This document shows positions 1 through 9,319 of a stretch of 64,000 bases of DNA, in pieces (within the stretch, counting starts at the first letter, position 1; each line of letters opens with the position of its first letter). This DNA is from Zunongwangia endophytica. GTDB taxonomy: Bacteria > Bacteroidota > Bacteroidia > Flavobacteriales > Flavobacteriaceae. The notes beneath the pieces were generated by a model. It was not told the DNA's origin, made no database searches, and was given only the letters and a program-made list of their open reading frames with translations. Both the position numbers and the translations under genes were made by a program. The stretch lies in the NCBI RefSeq assembly GCF_030409505.1, contig NZ_JAUFPZ010000002.1:2611501-2675500 (forward strand), in the 5' to 3' direction.

Positions 1-1192
1 TTTCTTTTTTCAGCAATGCCATTTTCTTTTCAAAAGCTTCTGCATTTCGTGGATTATATGCATCAATTAAATAGTACACTAAAGAATTACCAGACTTATC
101 TGTAAACTTAGTTTTAGCGCCTTCGCCCATTAAATACTCAACAACTTCAGGAGAGTTTCCAGCAACTGCAAGGCTCAATGCTGTTTCACCTTTTTCATTA
201 GTCGCGTTGATGTTTTCTGTTTTTTCAGCAAAAAACTTAATTATTTCAAGTTTATTTCTTCTCGATGCATTAAGAAGCGGTGTGTTCCCTCCATCATTTT
301 CCGCCGTTGGATTTACGCCGTTTTCAACAAAAAAGTTGATTACTTCCATATCCTTGCTTCTTGCAGCTAGAACATGTAAAGGTGTAGTACCATCGTCTTT
401 GGTTACATTTGGCGCTACTCCTACTTCTTTTAAATATTCGAAAACAGGTAATTCGTTTGTAGATCTTCTAGATCCCATAGCTGCAAAAAACATTGCATTA
501 CCGCCTTCTTTATTTTCTTCTTTATAACTTACCCCTTTTTCGATAAGCTTATTCATCATTTCGATATTCCCAGATCTCGCTGCATAATTAAATACACCGT
601 TACCTGCCTCATCGGTATCCTTAATAGACAACCCTTTAGATTCAAAATATTCTATCATTTCGTAATCGGTAAGGCTTGGCATCATCAAAAGCAAGGCATT
701 AGCACCAGAATGTGTTTTTTCTACTTTGGGATTTGATCCTTTTGAAATTAAGTAATCGTAAAGTTCTTTATCTTTCACTCCTGCATTTGCCGCAAAATTG
801 AGAACCGAATAACCGTGGTCATCAACGATATCCATTTTAGCTCCTCTTTCGCCAAACATTTTTACAAGCGGTAAATTGCCCGCAGAAGCTGCCCAAAAAA
901 TATAAGTTCTACCATCGTGAGTTAACTTATTTACATCGTTACCTTCTTGATCCAGCAAGTATGCAATAACATCTTCTGATGGATTAGAGAAGATTGCCAT
1001 AACTACAGGATCAAAATTACTGCCGTTTCGCTCAGTTGGATCGTTCCCTTTTTCTACTTCACTTTTTATTTCGCTTACGTTTGGATTGTTGCTCCAATAA
1101 TCTCTGGAAAGAAAAATATTATCTTCCTGAGCTGTTAGCGGTAAAGCCAATACTAAAGCTGTCCCTACCAAAAATTGTTTAATGTTTATCAT
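1..1192 (-). CDS. Secreted ankyrin-repeat protein (3' end outside window)
   Basis: This gene reads leftward off the window edge, and about 397 codons are visible without a stop. It opens with a hydrophobic signal peptide ending in a likely LTA-Q cleavage site near residue 20, so the product should be exported. The rest is built of ankyrin repeats of about 33 residues, seen as recurring patterns such as DGTTPLHVLAARS, NGGNTPLLNASRRN-like segments and KGETALSLAVAGNSPEVVEYL. Ankyrin repeats bind proteins; no enzyme domain is visible in this part. The ATG at 1190-1192 directly precedes the signal peptide. The family is widespread in Flavobacteriaceae as a secreted protein of unknown role, and the specific function cannot be given. 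Confidence 0.85.
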   Translation of the reverse strand, partial: MINIKQFLVGTALVLALPLTAQEDNIFLSRDYWSNNPNVSEIKSEVEKGNDPTERNGSNFDPVVMAIFSNPSEDVIAYLLDQEGNDVNKLTHDGRTYIFWAASAGNLPLVKMFGERGAKMDIVDDHGYSVLNFAANAGVKDKELYDYLISKGSNPKVEKTHSGANALLLMMPSLTDYEMIEYFESKGLSIKDTDEAGNGVFNYAARSGNIEMMNKLIEKGVSYKEENKEGGNAMFFAAMGSRRSTNELPVFEYLKEVGVAPNVTKDDGTTPLHVLAARSKDMEVINFFVENGVNPTAENDGGNTPLLNASRRNKLEIIKFFAEKTENINATNEKGETALSLAVAGNSPEVVEYLMGEGAKTKFTDKSGNSLVYYLIDAYNPRNAEAFEKKMALLKKE

Positions 1193-1572
1193 ACCAGGTT
1201 TTTTCGAATTCTTCTATTTATTGATTTTTCACTTGATCTAAGCTTCCTTTCTTTGAGTGCTTAGTTCGATTTGGGACGCAATATAATATTTTTTATAGTT
1301 TTATTTAAACTTAGTCTAAATATTGATTGGAGTTTTTTAAAGATTTTTGACAGTACGTAGAAATTGGTTTTATGCTGAATAAAAGAAAGTAAAACTTTAA
1401 GTTGAAAAATATAGCTAAGATCAATTTTTCAAAATTTCTGGAAAGAATTCGATTCTCAGATTTTTTCTTAATCCTCTATTAGGCTGAAGTAGTCTAAGAA
1501 TTCTAGAAATGAAAACCGAATGAAATGAAGAATATTAGAATAGGTTGCTATCTAGAAACGAAATTGCATAAA
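1193..1572. other. Intergenic region without recognised genes
   Basis: About 380 very AT-rich bases lie between the start of the ankyrin gene and the tRNA terminator. I see no coding frame, tRNA or strong hairpin here. It must hold the promoter of the leftward ankyrin gene, but no clear TAnnTTTG element was found. Confidence 0.5.
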
Positions 1573-1601
1573 AAAAGCCTCTCATTTCTGAGAGGCTTTT
1601 T
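1573..1601 (-). terminator. Rho-independent terminator after tRNA-Leu
   Basis: The hairpin AAGCCTCTC / GAGAGGCTT has a six-base loop and is flanked by A and T runs on both sides. It lies a few bases downstream of the leftward tRNA and reads as a terminator on that strand; its symmetry allows function in both directions. Confidence 0.85.
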
Positions 1602-1606
1602 ACCTG

Positions 1607-1688
1607 TGCGGGCGGAGAGACTCGAACTCTCACACCTCGCGGCACTAGATCCTAAGTCTAGCGTGTCTACCAATTCCACCACGCCCGC
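1607..1688 (-). tRNA. tRNA-Leu (anticodon UAG)
   Basis: The minus strand folds as a class II tRNA. It has a 7-bp acceptor stem GCGGGCG/CGCCCGC, a D-arm TGGTGGAATTGGTAGACAC, an anticodon stem CTAGA/TCTAG around loop CTTAGGA with anticodon TAG, a variable arm TGCCGCGAGGTGT, and a T-arm with GTTCGAGTC. The discriminator base is A and CCA is not encoded, as is usual in Bacteroidota. The long variable arm and UAG anticodon identify leucine, decoding CUA (and CUN by wobble). Confidence 0.97.
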
Positions 1689-1784
1689 AGGTCAATAAAA
1701 TGCTCATCCTTTCGGTAAGCGGATGCAAATATAAACAAATCTTTTAAAACACAAACAAGCTTCAAAAAAAAATTTTGAAATTAT

Positions 1785-1792
1785 TATCTTTG
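1785..1792 (+). promoter_or_regulatory. Promoter -7 element of the M20 dipeptidase gene
   Basis: TATCTTTG matches the Bacteroidota -7 consensus TAnnTTTG exactly and lies 22 bases before the ATG at 1815. The -33 element is weak. The match and position make it the likely promoter. Confidence 0.55.
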
Positions 1793-1814
1793 AGAAATTC
1801 AAAAATCTAAACCA

Positions 1815-3203
1815 ATGGACAACGTGAGATCTTATGTTGAAGAACATAAAGATAGATTTGTCTCCGAACTTATTGATTTACTGAAAATTCCGTCGATAAG
1901 TGCCGATTCAAAATATAAAAACGAAATGATCACTACTGCTGAAGCAGTAAAAACCTCCTTAGAAAAAGCTGGTTGCGATCTTGTCGAAATCTGTGAGACT
2001 CCGGGTCATCCTGTTGTTTACGGAGAAAAAATTATCGATAAAAATCTACCAACAGTACTGGTTTATGGACATTACGATGTTCAGCCACCAGATCCATTAG
2101 ATCTTTGGAACTCTCCTCCTTTCGAGCCTGTCATCAAAGAAACCGAGCTGCATCCCGATGGTGCTATTTTTGCTCGTGGTGCCTGTGATGATAAAGGTCA
2201 AATGTACATGCATGTAAAAGCATTGGAGTATATGACCAAAACCAATCAGCTTCCCTGCAATGTAAAATTCATGATCGAAGGTGAAGAAGAAGTGGGTAGC
2301 GAACATTTAGGTTGGTTTATCGAAAATAACCTAGAAAAGCTTAAAAACGATGTTATTTTAATTTCAGATACCGGGATGATTGCCAAAGATGTGCCGAGTA
2401 TCACCACGGGATTAAGAGGATTATCTTATATGGAAGTTGAAGTTACCGGTCCTAATCGCGACCTTCACTCTGGATTATATGGTGGAGCAGTTGGAAATCC
2501 TATCAACATTCTAACTAAAATGATCGCTTCTTTAACCGATGAAAATAACCATATTACCATTCCTGGATTTTATGATAAGGTTGAAGAACTTTCTGCAGAA
2601 GAAAGAGCGAAAATGGCTGAAGCTCCTTATGATGAAGAAAAGTATAAGAATAAATTAGACATCAACGATGTTTATGGAGAAGCAGGCTATTCTACTTTAG
2701 AACGAGGATCTATTCGTCCAACTTTAGATGTAAACGGAATTTGGGGTGGTTACATTGGCGAAGGAGCCAAAACCGTTTTACCTTCAAAAGCATTTGCAAA
2801 GATCTCGATGCGATTAGTACCCGATCAAGATTGGAAAGAAATCTCTGAACTTTTTACAAAGCATTTTGAAAGTATTGCTCCAAATGCAGTAAACGTAAAA
2901 GTGAATACGCACCATGGTGGTTATGCCTACGTAACCCCAATCGATAACGATGCTTACAAGGCGGCAAGCAAAGCTTACGAAAAAAGTTTCGGAAAAATAC
3001 CAATCCCGCAGCGCAGCGGAGGTAGTATTCCTATTGTTTCTCTTTTTGAAAAAGCTTTAAAAAGTAAAATTATACTGATGGGATTTGGTTTGGATACCGA
3101 TGCCATACATTCGCCAAACGAACATTTTGGAATTTGGAATTACTTGAAAGGAATTGAAACCATTCCGCATTTCTATAAAAATTTTGCTGACTCGCAGAAG
3201 TAG
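1815..3203 (+). CDS. M20 family dipeptidase
   Basis: This is a cytosolic di-zinc peptidase of the M20 family (carnosinase / PepV-like) that hydrolyses dipeptides or similar short peptides. The 462 residues carry the full metal centre: H86 and D88 in GHYDVQPP, the bridging aspartate in ARGACDDKGQ (about residue 125), the catalytic glutamate in EGEEEVGS (about 157), D185 in ISDTG, and the last histidine at 432 in AIHSPNEHF. The dimerisation domain with GPNRDLHSGLYGG lies in the middle. There is no signal peptide. It is a single-gene unit with a promoter at 1785 and a terminator at 3290. Substrate specificity cannot be read from sequence. Confidence 0.93.
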   Translation: MDNVRSYVEEHKDRFVSELIDLLKIPSISADSKYKNEMITTAEAVKTSLEKAGCDLVEICETPGHPVVYGEKIIDKNLPTVLVYGHYDVQPPDPLDLWNSPPFEPVIKETELHPDGAIFARGACDDKGQMYMHVKALEYMTKTNQLPCNVKFMIEGEEEVGSEHLGWFIENNLEKLKNDVILISDTGMIAKDVPSITTGLRGLSYMEVEVTGPNRDLHSGLYGGAVGNPINILTKMIASLTDENNHITIPGFYDKVEELSAEERAKMAEAPYDEEKYKNKLDINDVYGEAGYSTLERGSIRPTLDVNGIWGGYIGEGAKTVLPSKAFAKISMRLVPDQDWKEISELFTKHFESIAPNAVNVKVNTHHGGYAYVTPIDNDAYKAASKAYEKSFGKIPIPQRSGGSIPIVSLFEKALKSKIILMGFGLDTDAIHSPNEHFGIWNYLKGIETIPHFYKNFADSQK

Positions 3204-3289
3204 TTAAGATTGGATAAATTGGCTGTTAATTTTTGTAGATCAGTTTTTCAGTAAACAGTCTCAATTAATAGTCGATTTTATATAAAACA

Positions 3290-3338
3290 AACCTCACAGT
3301 TTTTATCCCGTATAGCGATCTGGACTGTGAGGTTTTTT
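3290..3338 (+). terminator. Terminator after the M20 dipeptidase
   Basis: AACCTCACAGT pairs with ACTGTGAGGTT, followed by a T run. It lies between two converging genes. The 24-base loop is long, but the stem is 11 bp and perfect. Confidence 0.8.
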
Positions 3339-3407
3339 AGTTTACCTATAAGCTATAATATCCTTTCGAATTAAATATTCCATATCTATCATTCAATAGA
3401 AACTGAC

Positions 3408-5123
3408 TTATTTATCTTTTGTACTTCGTATATAATTATTTACCAAATCTTCCATTAAAGTTAACGTAACCGTACCCTGAGATAAAATTACATTGTGAAA
3501 TTCACGAATATCGAAATCTGTTCCCAGCGCTTTTTCGGCTTTGTCGCGTAATTCTTTAATTTTTAGTTCTCCCATTTTATAAGAAAGTGCCTGTCCCGGC
3601 CAGGAAATATAGCGATCAATCTCGGTATTTATTTCGTGTAAAGACAATGCTGTGTTTTTGGTTAAGAAATCTACCGCTTTCTCCCTACTCCACCCTTTTG
3701 CATGCATCCCGGTATCGACAACCAATCTACAAGCACGCCATTGCTCGTAAGTAAGCTGTCCAAATTTTTGATAAGGTGTTTCGTAAATTCCCATTTCTTC
3801 ACCTAAACTTTCAGCATATAATCCCCAACCTTCGCCATAAGCCGACAAATAGAATCCACGTCTAAAAGGCGGAATACTATCGCTCAATTCTGCATTTAAA
3901 GAGATTTGTAAATGATGTCCCGGCACAGCTTCATGCAATGCTAAAGCTGGTAAAGCATACATTGGCCTACTTTTAAGTTTATAGGTATTAATCCAAAAAT
4001 ATCCAGGCTCGGTTGGCGAAGAAGATCCTTTATAACGCCCTGCCGTGTATTTGGGAGCAATCGCGCTTGGCACCGGCGCCACGCCGTAGGGTTTGCGTGG
4101 CAAAACTTTAAAAAATCGAGGCAACTGTGCATCAATCTTTTTGGTGATATTGCGACCTTCCTTCAATAATTCTTCTCCGGTTTCAGCATAAAATTGATCG
4201 TCAGTTCGTAGAAATTCGATAAACTCATCGAAGCTTCCTTCAAATTCAACTTCCTCAATAATCGCTTTCATTTCAGCATTAATTCTAGCCACTTCCTTTA
4301 ATCCAATTTCATGAACCTCATCGGCTGTAAGATTTAGTGTGGTATAATGATGAATTCGGTTTTGGTAAAACTCCCGTCCATTTGGAATTTCTGAAACACC
4401 AATGCTTTTTCTGGTTTTAGGAAAATATTCTGTTTCAAAAAACGTCTTGATTCTTTTAAACTGCGGAATTACATTTTCTTCCACAGCAATTTTAGCGGCT
4501 TTTAATACCGAATCTTTCTGAGTTTGCGTTAAGGTCTTTGGCAACTCCTGAAACGGACTAAAATAGAAGCTCTCTTTATAATCATTTACGATCTGATCGT
4601 CGTAAGTGGACTCATAACCATCAAAAATCACCAAGGGTTGCGTGATTCCCAACTTTAGTCCTTTTCTAAGCAATTTTAGGTTCTGATCGACATACTGTGG
4701 AATTGCATTTAATTTGTTTAAATAACGCTTTACCTGCTCGTAATTATTCAAATAACCTACGTGATAAGGTAAACTTACATGAAAACCCGCATCAGAAAGT
4801 AACGGATTCAGATACGCTTTGTATTCATACTGATCTACCCGCTCCTGAAGTTTAAACTTCATTAATTCCGCAGTAATTTTTTCAGTTTGCGAAAGGCTTG
4901 TTTTATCGATATTAGATAATTTATCTAACAAATTTTGGGCAAAATCAGCTTCAGATTTGTAAAGCGCTTCGGTATGTAATCCCAAAGGATATTCTTCGTA
5001 ATCGTAAGCTCGATGTTCACTTTCGGTCTTGAGGATACTATCTAATTTAGCTGAAGAATTTTGAGCTGAACAAATACCAGCTAAAAACATACAAAATGAG
5101 CAAAAGAGGAATTTTAATTTCAT
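3408..5123 (-). CDS. DUF885 family predicted secreted metallopeptidase
   Basis: The 571-residue protein has a clear signal peptide (hydrophobic core then CSAQ) and matches the DUF885 family, which is common in Bacteroidota and Proteobacteria. The family hallmark HEAVPGHHLQ (about residues 395-404) resembles the HExxH-type zinc site of gluzincin peptidases, and the C-terminal region has the conserved SWPGQALSYKMGELKI motif. It is therefore probably a periplasmic or surface zinc peptidase, though the reaction is inferred from the motif. The start is the ATG that precedes the signal peptide. It stands alone between a terminator and a repeat-rich spacer. Confidence 0.85.
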   Translation of the reverse strand: MKLKFLFCSFCMFLAGICSAQNSSAKLDSILKTESEHRAYDYEEYPLGLHTEALYKSEADFAQNLLDKLSNIDKTSLSQTEKITAELMKFKLQERVDQYEYKAYLNPLLSDAGFHVSLPYHVGYLNNYEQVKRYLNKLNAIPQYVDQNLKLLRKGLKLGITQPLVIFDGYESTYDDQIVNDYKESFYFSPFQELPKTLTQTQKDSVLKAAKIAVEENVIPQFKRIKTFFETEYFPKTRKSIGVSEIPNGREFYQNRIHHYTTLNLTADEVHEIGLKEVARINAEMKAIIEEVEFEGSFDEFIEFLRTDDQFYAETGEELLKEGRNITKKIDAQLPRFFKVLPRKPYGVAPVPSAIAPKYTAGRYKGSSSPTEPGYFWINTYKLKSRPMYALPALALHEAVPGHHLQISLNAELSDSIPPFRRGFYLSAYGEGWGLYAESLGEEMGIYETPYQKFGQLTYEQWRACRLVVDTGMHAKGWSREKAVDFLTKNTALSLHEINTEIDRYISWPGQALSYKMGELKIKELRDKAEKALGTDFDIREFHNVILSQGTVTLTLMEDLVNNYIRSTKDK

Positions 5124-5173
5124 TAATCTAGGGGTTTTACAGCCTAAGATAGTGAATATGGATTATAAACCGA

Positions 5174-5229
5174 GAGAAGAGACAAGAGAGAAGAGACAAG
5201 AGACAAGAGACAAGAGACAAGAGACAAGA
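5174..5229. repeat. Heptanucleotide tandem array (GACAAGA)n
   Basis: Eight consecutive 7-bp units are present, six of them exactly GACAAGA and two the variant GAGAAGA. The complementary unit recurs at 15026-15060 (CTTGTCT). It lies upstream of the DUF885 gene, in non-coding sequence. Confidence 0.95.
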
Positions 5230-5306
5230 TAATTTGAAGATGCGGTAATTATTTTACAAAAATGAACTTGACTTTAACTGACAGCTATGCCATATTAAAT
5301 TTTAAA

Positions 5307-5327
5307 TGCTGAATGCTGAATGCTGAA
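5307..5327. repeat. Heptanucleotide tandem array (TGCTGAA)3
   Basis: Three perfect 7-bp copies of TGCTGAA lie in the same spacer as the GACAAGA array. A degenerate copy of the complement (ATTCAGCATTC) occurs near 11764. Confidence 0.9.
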
Positions 5328-5420
5328 TTTCACTTAAGCGTAATAGATCTGTCGATTCGTACTTAACTTGAAATGATATCGAAATTTCTTAGATCAATTC
5401 AAAAAGTCTATTTTCTATGC

Positions 5421-5449
5421 TCTAACAGCGAAGCGATCTAATTTCTAAA
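5421..5449. repeat. First copy of an AGCGAAGC-centred intergenic repeat
   Basis: The same layout as 11799-11833: TCTAA, AGCGAAGC, TCTAA, TCTAAA. It sits just downstream of the YdjM stop. The core GCGAAGC is known as an unusually stable DNA mini-hairpin. Confidence 0.5.
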
Positions 5450-5452
5450 AAA

Positions 5453-6457
5453 CTAATTTCCCCGCATTCGTTCGAACAAAGATTTCATCATTTTAGAGGC
5501 ATCGCCAAAATCCTTTTCTACTTCAGTAGCGATAAGTTCTCCGTTTTTCACTTCAAGTTTATAGCTAAATACGAATCGGGAATCATTACCTGTTGGATCT
5601 ATCGTCCCGAAGCGTAAATCATTGAAATATAGATCGCCATCTCTTTCAGTAATGGTATACCAGCCTTTCGATATTTTCACGAGTCGGTCAAAATTTGGAT
5701 ATTTTTCAATATCACCTAATAAATGATAATTCTTAGGATAGCGACGAAACTCTATGGGTTGGTCATCTAATATCGAATAAGTTCCTACCAAATAAGATTT
5801 TTCGGTAGCGACATTCGCTGTCCAGAGAATGGTATTAAACGGCGTAGGTTTAGTTTCGATTTCAGCATAAGCGATATTTTGCTCTTTTAATGCATTCTCG
5901 AATTCATAAAACGTAAAGATTTTAAGCGAAATCGTAATTAAGAAAAGATAAAAACAACTAAGCTGTAATCCCATATAATTCAGTTTTCTTCGGCTTATAG
6001 AGTCTTTAGGTCGAAAAGCCGCAAGCACAGTAAAGAATAAAAACGGAAGTGTATAAAAAGGATCGACCACAAAAATCGTCTTAAAAGCCAGTCGATGCTC
6101 TGCCGGCCAAAAAAGCTGCGTTCCCCAAGTCGTGAACATATCGAGCAGCGGATGCGTAAAAAGGCCCCAAAACATCAATTTAGACCAGTCTTTCCAACCA
6201 ACACCAGCTTTCCTTTCGATCTTAGAAATTAACCAACCAAAGATTGGCGCAAAAACCAGCGCAAAAAAGATAGAATGCGAAAATCCTCGATGCATTTCGT
6301 TAGCGGTGATCGTATCTGTAAAACTGCGCGCAATGACATCTAAATCTGGAATGGTCCCGGCAATAGCTCCATAAAGCATAGCCTTATTACCAACTTTTCT
6401 ACCTAAAACTACTTCGCCAACCGAAGCACCTAAAACGATCTGGGTTAATGAATCCAT
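5453..6457 (-). CDS. YdjM/DUF457 family membrane-bound metal-dependent hydrolase
   Basis: The 334-residue protein matches the YdjM family. It starts with MDSLTQIVLGA, then has the metal-binding signature PDLDV (about residues 37-41), HRGFSHS (about 57-63) and FTHPLLD (about 101-107), set among several membrane helices in the N-terminal 180 residues. The C-terminal 150 residues form a soluble domain. E. coli YdjM is an SOS-induced inner-membrane protein with phospholipase-like ancestry; its substrate here is unknown. It is the last gene of the leftward operon starting at 10301, and its ATG shares one base with the TAA of the ZIP gene (TAATG), indicating translational coupling. Confidence 0.85.
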   Translation of the reverse strand: MDSLTQIVLGASVGEVVLGRKVGNKAMLYGAIAGTIPDLDVIARSFTDTITANEMHRGFSHSIFFALVFAPIFGWLISKIERKAGVGWKDWSKLMFWGLFTHPLLDMFTTWGTQLFWPAEHRLAFKTIFVVDPFYTLPFLFFTVLAAFRPKDSISRRKLNYMGLQLSCFYLFLITISLKIFTFYEFENALKEQNIAYAEIETKPTPFNTILWTANVATEKSYLVGTYSILDDQPIEFRRYPKNYHLLGDIEKYPNFDRLVKISKGWYTITERDGDLYFNDLRFGTIDPTGNDSRFVFSYKLEVKNGELIATEVEKDFGDASKMMKSLFERMRGN

Positions 6458-7164
6458 TAAATTAATTTTTCACCAATAATTCCTATTAAAAAACCCAAAC
6501 TTGCTCCTAAAGAAGCAATGTAATTATTATCTAGTTTGCTTTTTGGTATAATTTCCTGAATTAATAAATAAAGAATTCCACCACTGGCAAAGGTCATTAA
6601 GTGTGCGGTGAGATTAGGAAAATCACTTAATACAAAATGCCCTAGAAGTGCACCAAAAATCCCGCAGAAACTAAGAAAGAAAAAGATCACCAAGCTTTTT
6701 GTTACAGTATAACCGCTTTGAACCATATCACGAAAAGAGTTAAATGCTTCAGGTAGATTTTGTAGCCCTATAAAAACTGCAAGCAATGTGGCCATACTAG
6801 GATTAATTGCAAAAACAGCACCCAGAGCAATGGCCTCGGGAACAAAATCCATCATCATCGCTAAAAGTGTAGCAGTTTGACCTCCTTTTTTAGCCAAATA
6901 TCTATCTATAAATAAAAAAAGGATTGTACCAAGCACAAAAGAAAAAGCCATACCTGGCAGGCTTAACCGTTCCATCCCTGTTGGGATTAAAACCAATGCG
7001 ATAGCAGATAAAATAATTCCTGAACCAAAAGACATTAAAAAATGAGTAATCTCATATTTTACCGGAGACTCCTTGATGTGATGATTAAAAAAATTAGCCA
7101 GAAGACCACCTAAAAAAACGGTAATTCCGGAAAATCCTGAGTAAAGAATTAAGTTAGTTAACAT
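6457..7164 (-). CDS. ZIP family metal transporter
   Basis: This is a polytopic membrane protein of 235 residues with about eight hydrophobic helices, fitting the ZIP divalent-cation family (zinc, iron or manganese uptake). The helix IV/V metal site appears as MDFVPEAIALGA and GLQNLPEAFNSF, so the two PE pairs are kept. The usual helix-IV histidine (HNxPEG) is replaced by aspartate, which may alter metal preference. The first residues are already the first membrane helix, supporting the ATG at 7162-7164. It follows the MutS-like gene by 12 bases and overlaps the YdjM start by one base. Substrate is unproven. Confidence 0.82.
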   Translation of the reverse strand: MLTNLILYSGFSGITVFLGGLLANFFNHHIKESPVKYEITHFLMSFGSGIILSAIALVLIPTGMERLSLPGMAFSFVLGTILFLFIDRYLAKKGGQTATLLAMMMDFVPEAIALGAVFAINPSMATLLAVFIGLQNLPEAFNSFRDMVQSGYTVTKSLVIFFFLSFCGIFGALLGHFVLSDFPNLTAHLMTFASGGILYLLIQEIIPKSKLDNNYIASLGASLGFLIGIIGEKLI

Positions 7165-7176
7165 ACTGTAAATCTA

Positions 7177-8955
7177 TTATTCATCTACAATTTCCATCTT
7201 TCGCAATAGAAACGAAGCATTCATATTTTGGCAAATTCCATCTTTAAAGCGGTAATCAAAATGAAGTTCATCATTAATAATTTCAGCATCAAAATAATGG
7301 TTTTTAACCTGGGGTAATTCTGCGGTAATTTCGCAAAGACTCAAATCGTGGGTAGCAATTATTCCTGTAGCATGCGAGTTTACCAATTTCCTAACAAATT
7401 TCTTAGAACCACTGGCTTTATCGGTGCTATTGGTTCCTTTTAAAATTTCGTCCAAAATTATGAAATATCGATCTTCTTTAATTCGATTTACGATATATTT
7501 AAGTCGTTTTAATTCAGAAAAGAAATAAGATTCGTCATCGCTTAGCGAGTCACTGGTTCGCATACTGGTAATCAATTTTATTGGAGTATACGTGCAGGCT
7601 TCAGCGCAAACCGGCAAACCTATGTTACTCATCACAATTTGCAACGATACAGTTCTTAAGAATGTACTTTTACCCGCCATATTTGCACCGGTAACAATAA
7701 AGAACTCTTTACTATCGATACTAAAATCATTAGCGATTCTCTTTTCCGGATTAAGCAATGGATGTGCTAATTGTGTTGCTGAAATTCCTTTTTCTACGGA
7801 AGCAATTTTTGGAAAAACATAACCTGGATGATTAAAACTGAAGTTCCCTAACGAGTTATAAGCATCGGTCACCTCAATAACATCAAACCAGTTTTCTACC
7901 TGACGACCGTATTTCTCGATCCAATTTTCCAGCTTTAAAGATTGGCGCAAATCCCAAAGTAGAAATCCATTCCCCAGAACTCCGAATAGCATGTTGTTAC
8001 GCTGATCTAGCGCATCGATAGCTTTCGAAAATTCTCTAAAAATCTGGGAAGCTTTTTTATCTTTAGTTCGTATCGCCAGTTTCTTATCTTTCATAATTAC
8101 CGAAGAAAATTCTTCATTCTCCAACATACTCAGCAATTGGTGATATTGGTGAAAAGTATCCTGAATTTTAGAGACACTTCCCGAAAGTAAGTTTATGCGC
8201 TTCAGGAAAATTCCGGTGATCAATATTCCAACAATTAGCCATAGTAATATTTGAAATTCAGTCACAAAACCTAAAATATATCCTGCTATTATCGCTACAG
8301 AAAATATCGAAAATACTGGAGAACCCCATTTTATAAACTTCGGTACAAAACGTTTATAGTTCTTAAACCAGTTCACAATGGTTGTAGAAGATTCACTGGT
8401 TTTTACCAAACTCGCCGTAGCGCTAAATTCCTGTCGCCATTTGGCTTTTTCAGCAAGTTCTTTGATCGCTTCCTGCTTTTCAGGGATCGCTTCAATATCA
8501 TTTGCCAATAGAATTTTTACGAGTTTTTTTGTGCCTTCGTAAAGTGCTGTTCTATTTAAATACTGAAAAAACGAACCGCTTCCGAAGAGATCTACATCTT
8601 GAGCATACTCATGGTTGGGTTGTTCAAATTCGCTTCCGTCTGGCAATTCGTGGAATTGACGGGATTGCATCACATCAATTTCAGTTTGATTTAATTGAAT
8701 TAATGCCTTTTGCTTATCGCTTTTATATCTAAGGTTCCCATGCCTGGTCACCAAAAAAAGAAAAATAGCAATACCGCCAATTATGGCTGCCATAATTACT
8801 TTGCTATTGCCCCAGAAAAAATAAATAAGAAAACCAATTACTAGAAAAACCACTAATCTTAATATGCTCGAAGCCAGTAGTTTTTTAGTTAATTTATCGG
8901 CTATGTTTTGATGAATTTCAATCTGTTTCTTGTAAAAATCAATGTGTTTTGCCAT
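7177..8955 (-). CDS. Membrane-anchored MutS-like ATPase
   Basis: The 592-residue protein has the MutS core (domain III) and ATPase (domain V) but lacks the mismatch-recognition domain I. Two pairs of hydrophobic helices (about residues 27-65 and 210-255) should hold it in the membrane. Walker A is GANMAGKST (about 418-427), Walker B is FIILDEIL with the MutS signature GTNSTDKASGS, and the H-loop is ATHD. Homologues are common in Bacteroidota and are often annotated as mismatch repair proteins. Without domain I and with membrane helices, ordinary mismatch repair is unlikely and the real role is unknown. Its start overlaps the MmcQ stop by one base (TAATG). Confidence 0.85.
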   Translation of the reverse strand: MAKHIDFYKKQIEIHQNIADKLTKKLLASSILRLVVFLVIGFLIYFFWGNSKVIMAAIIGGIAIFLFLVTRHGNLRYKSDKQKALIQLNQTEIDVMQSRQFHELPDGSEFEQPNHEYAQDVDLFGSGSFFQYLNRTALYEGTKKLVKILLANDIEAIPEKQEAIKELAEKAKWRQEFSATASLVKTSESSTTIVNWFKNYKRFVPKFIKWGSPVFSIFSVAIIAGYILGFVTEFQILLWLIVGILITGIFLKRINLLSGSVSKIQDTFHQYHQLLSMLENEEFSSVIMKDKKLAIRTKDKKASQIFREFSKAIDALDQRNNMLFGVLGNGFLLWDLRQSLKLENWIEKYGRQVENWFDVIEVTDAYNSLGNFSFNHPGYVFPKIASVEKGISATQLAHPLLNPEKRIANDFSIDSKEFFIVTGANMAGKSTFLRTVSLQIVMSNIGLPVCAEACTYTPIKLITSMRTSDSLSDDESYFFSELKRLKYIVNRIKEDRYFIILDEILKGTNSTDKASGSKKFVRKLVNSHATGIIATHDLSLCEITAELPQVKNHYFDAEIINDELHFDYRFKDGICQNMNASFLLRKMEIVDE

Positions 8956-9314
8956 TATAAGTGATCGAATTCTTGTTTTTGTTTTTTAGTTAAACTATTA
9001 ACGATAAGTTGATACGAATGGTCTGTAAGTTCAAAAATTAATTCCCCAGGAATTTGCCCATCGAGAATCAGTGTATTCCAATGTTCTTTATTCATGTGAT
9101 AACCCGGAATGATTTTTCCGTCAAATTCTGTACGAAGCTCTAAACTTTTGTGCGGATCACATTTTAAATTCACGCGAAGCGGCACCGCATCTAAAGAAAC
9201 CAGCGCAAACATTTTTCCCATTAATTTAAACACCAATGTTTCTGGTCCAAAAGGCATATGCTCGGTCACTCCTTTTTTATCCAAACAATAATCTCTAAAA
9301 GTATCAATATCCAT
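8955..9314 (-). CDS. MmcQ/YjbR family protein
   Basis: The 119-residue protein has the full MmcQ/YjbR fold with its conserved features: an N-terminal helix with RDYCLDKKGVTEHMPFG, the strand MFALVSL, and the C-terminal YHMNKEHWNTLIL plus LTDHSYQLIVNSL. YjbR of E. coli has a CyaY-like fold and binds DNA; the biological role is not known. It lies 5 bases after DUF4230 and overlaps the MutS-like gene by one base, so it is co-translated with both. Confidence 0.9.
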   Translation of the reverse strand: MDIDTFRDYCLDKKGVTEHMPFGPETLVFKLMGKMFALVSLDAVPLRVNLKCDPHKSLELRTEFDGKIIPGYHMNKEHWNTLILDGQIPGELIFELTDHSYQLIVNSLTKKQKQEFDHL

Positions 9315-9319
9315 AAAAA

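Larger units (their letters stand above)
5124..5452. other. Repeat-rich intergenic spacer
   Basis: This 329-base spacer has no credible coding frame. It holds two heptamer tandem arrays (5174-5229 and 5307-5327, listed separately). It also has an AGCGAAGC-centred sequence near 5421-5449 that recurs at 11799-11830. Confidence 0.7.

Noticed and set aside
207..527. Plus-strand frame of 106 codons
   Set aside because: It lies wholly antisense to the ankyrin-repeat gene, whose minus-strand translation shows clear repeats; the plus frame is a shadow.
7177..8955. Annotation as a standard MutS mismatch repair protein
   Set aside because: The mismatch-binding domain I is absent and membrane helices are present, so the mutS symbol is not used.
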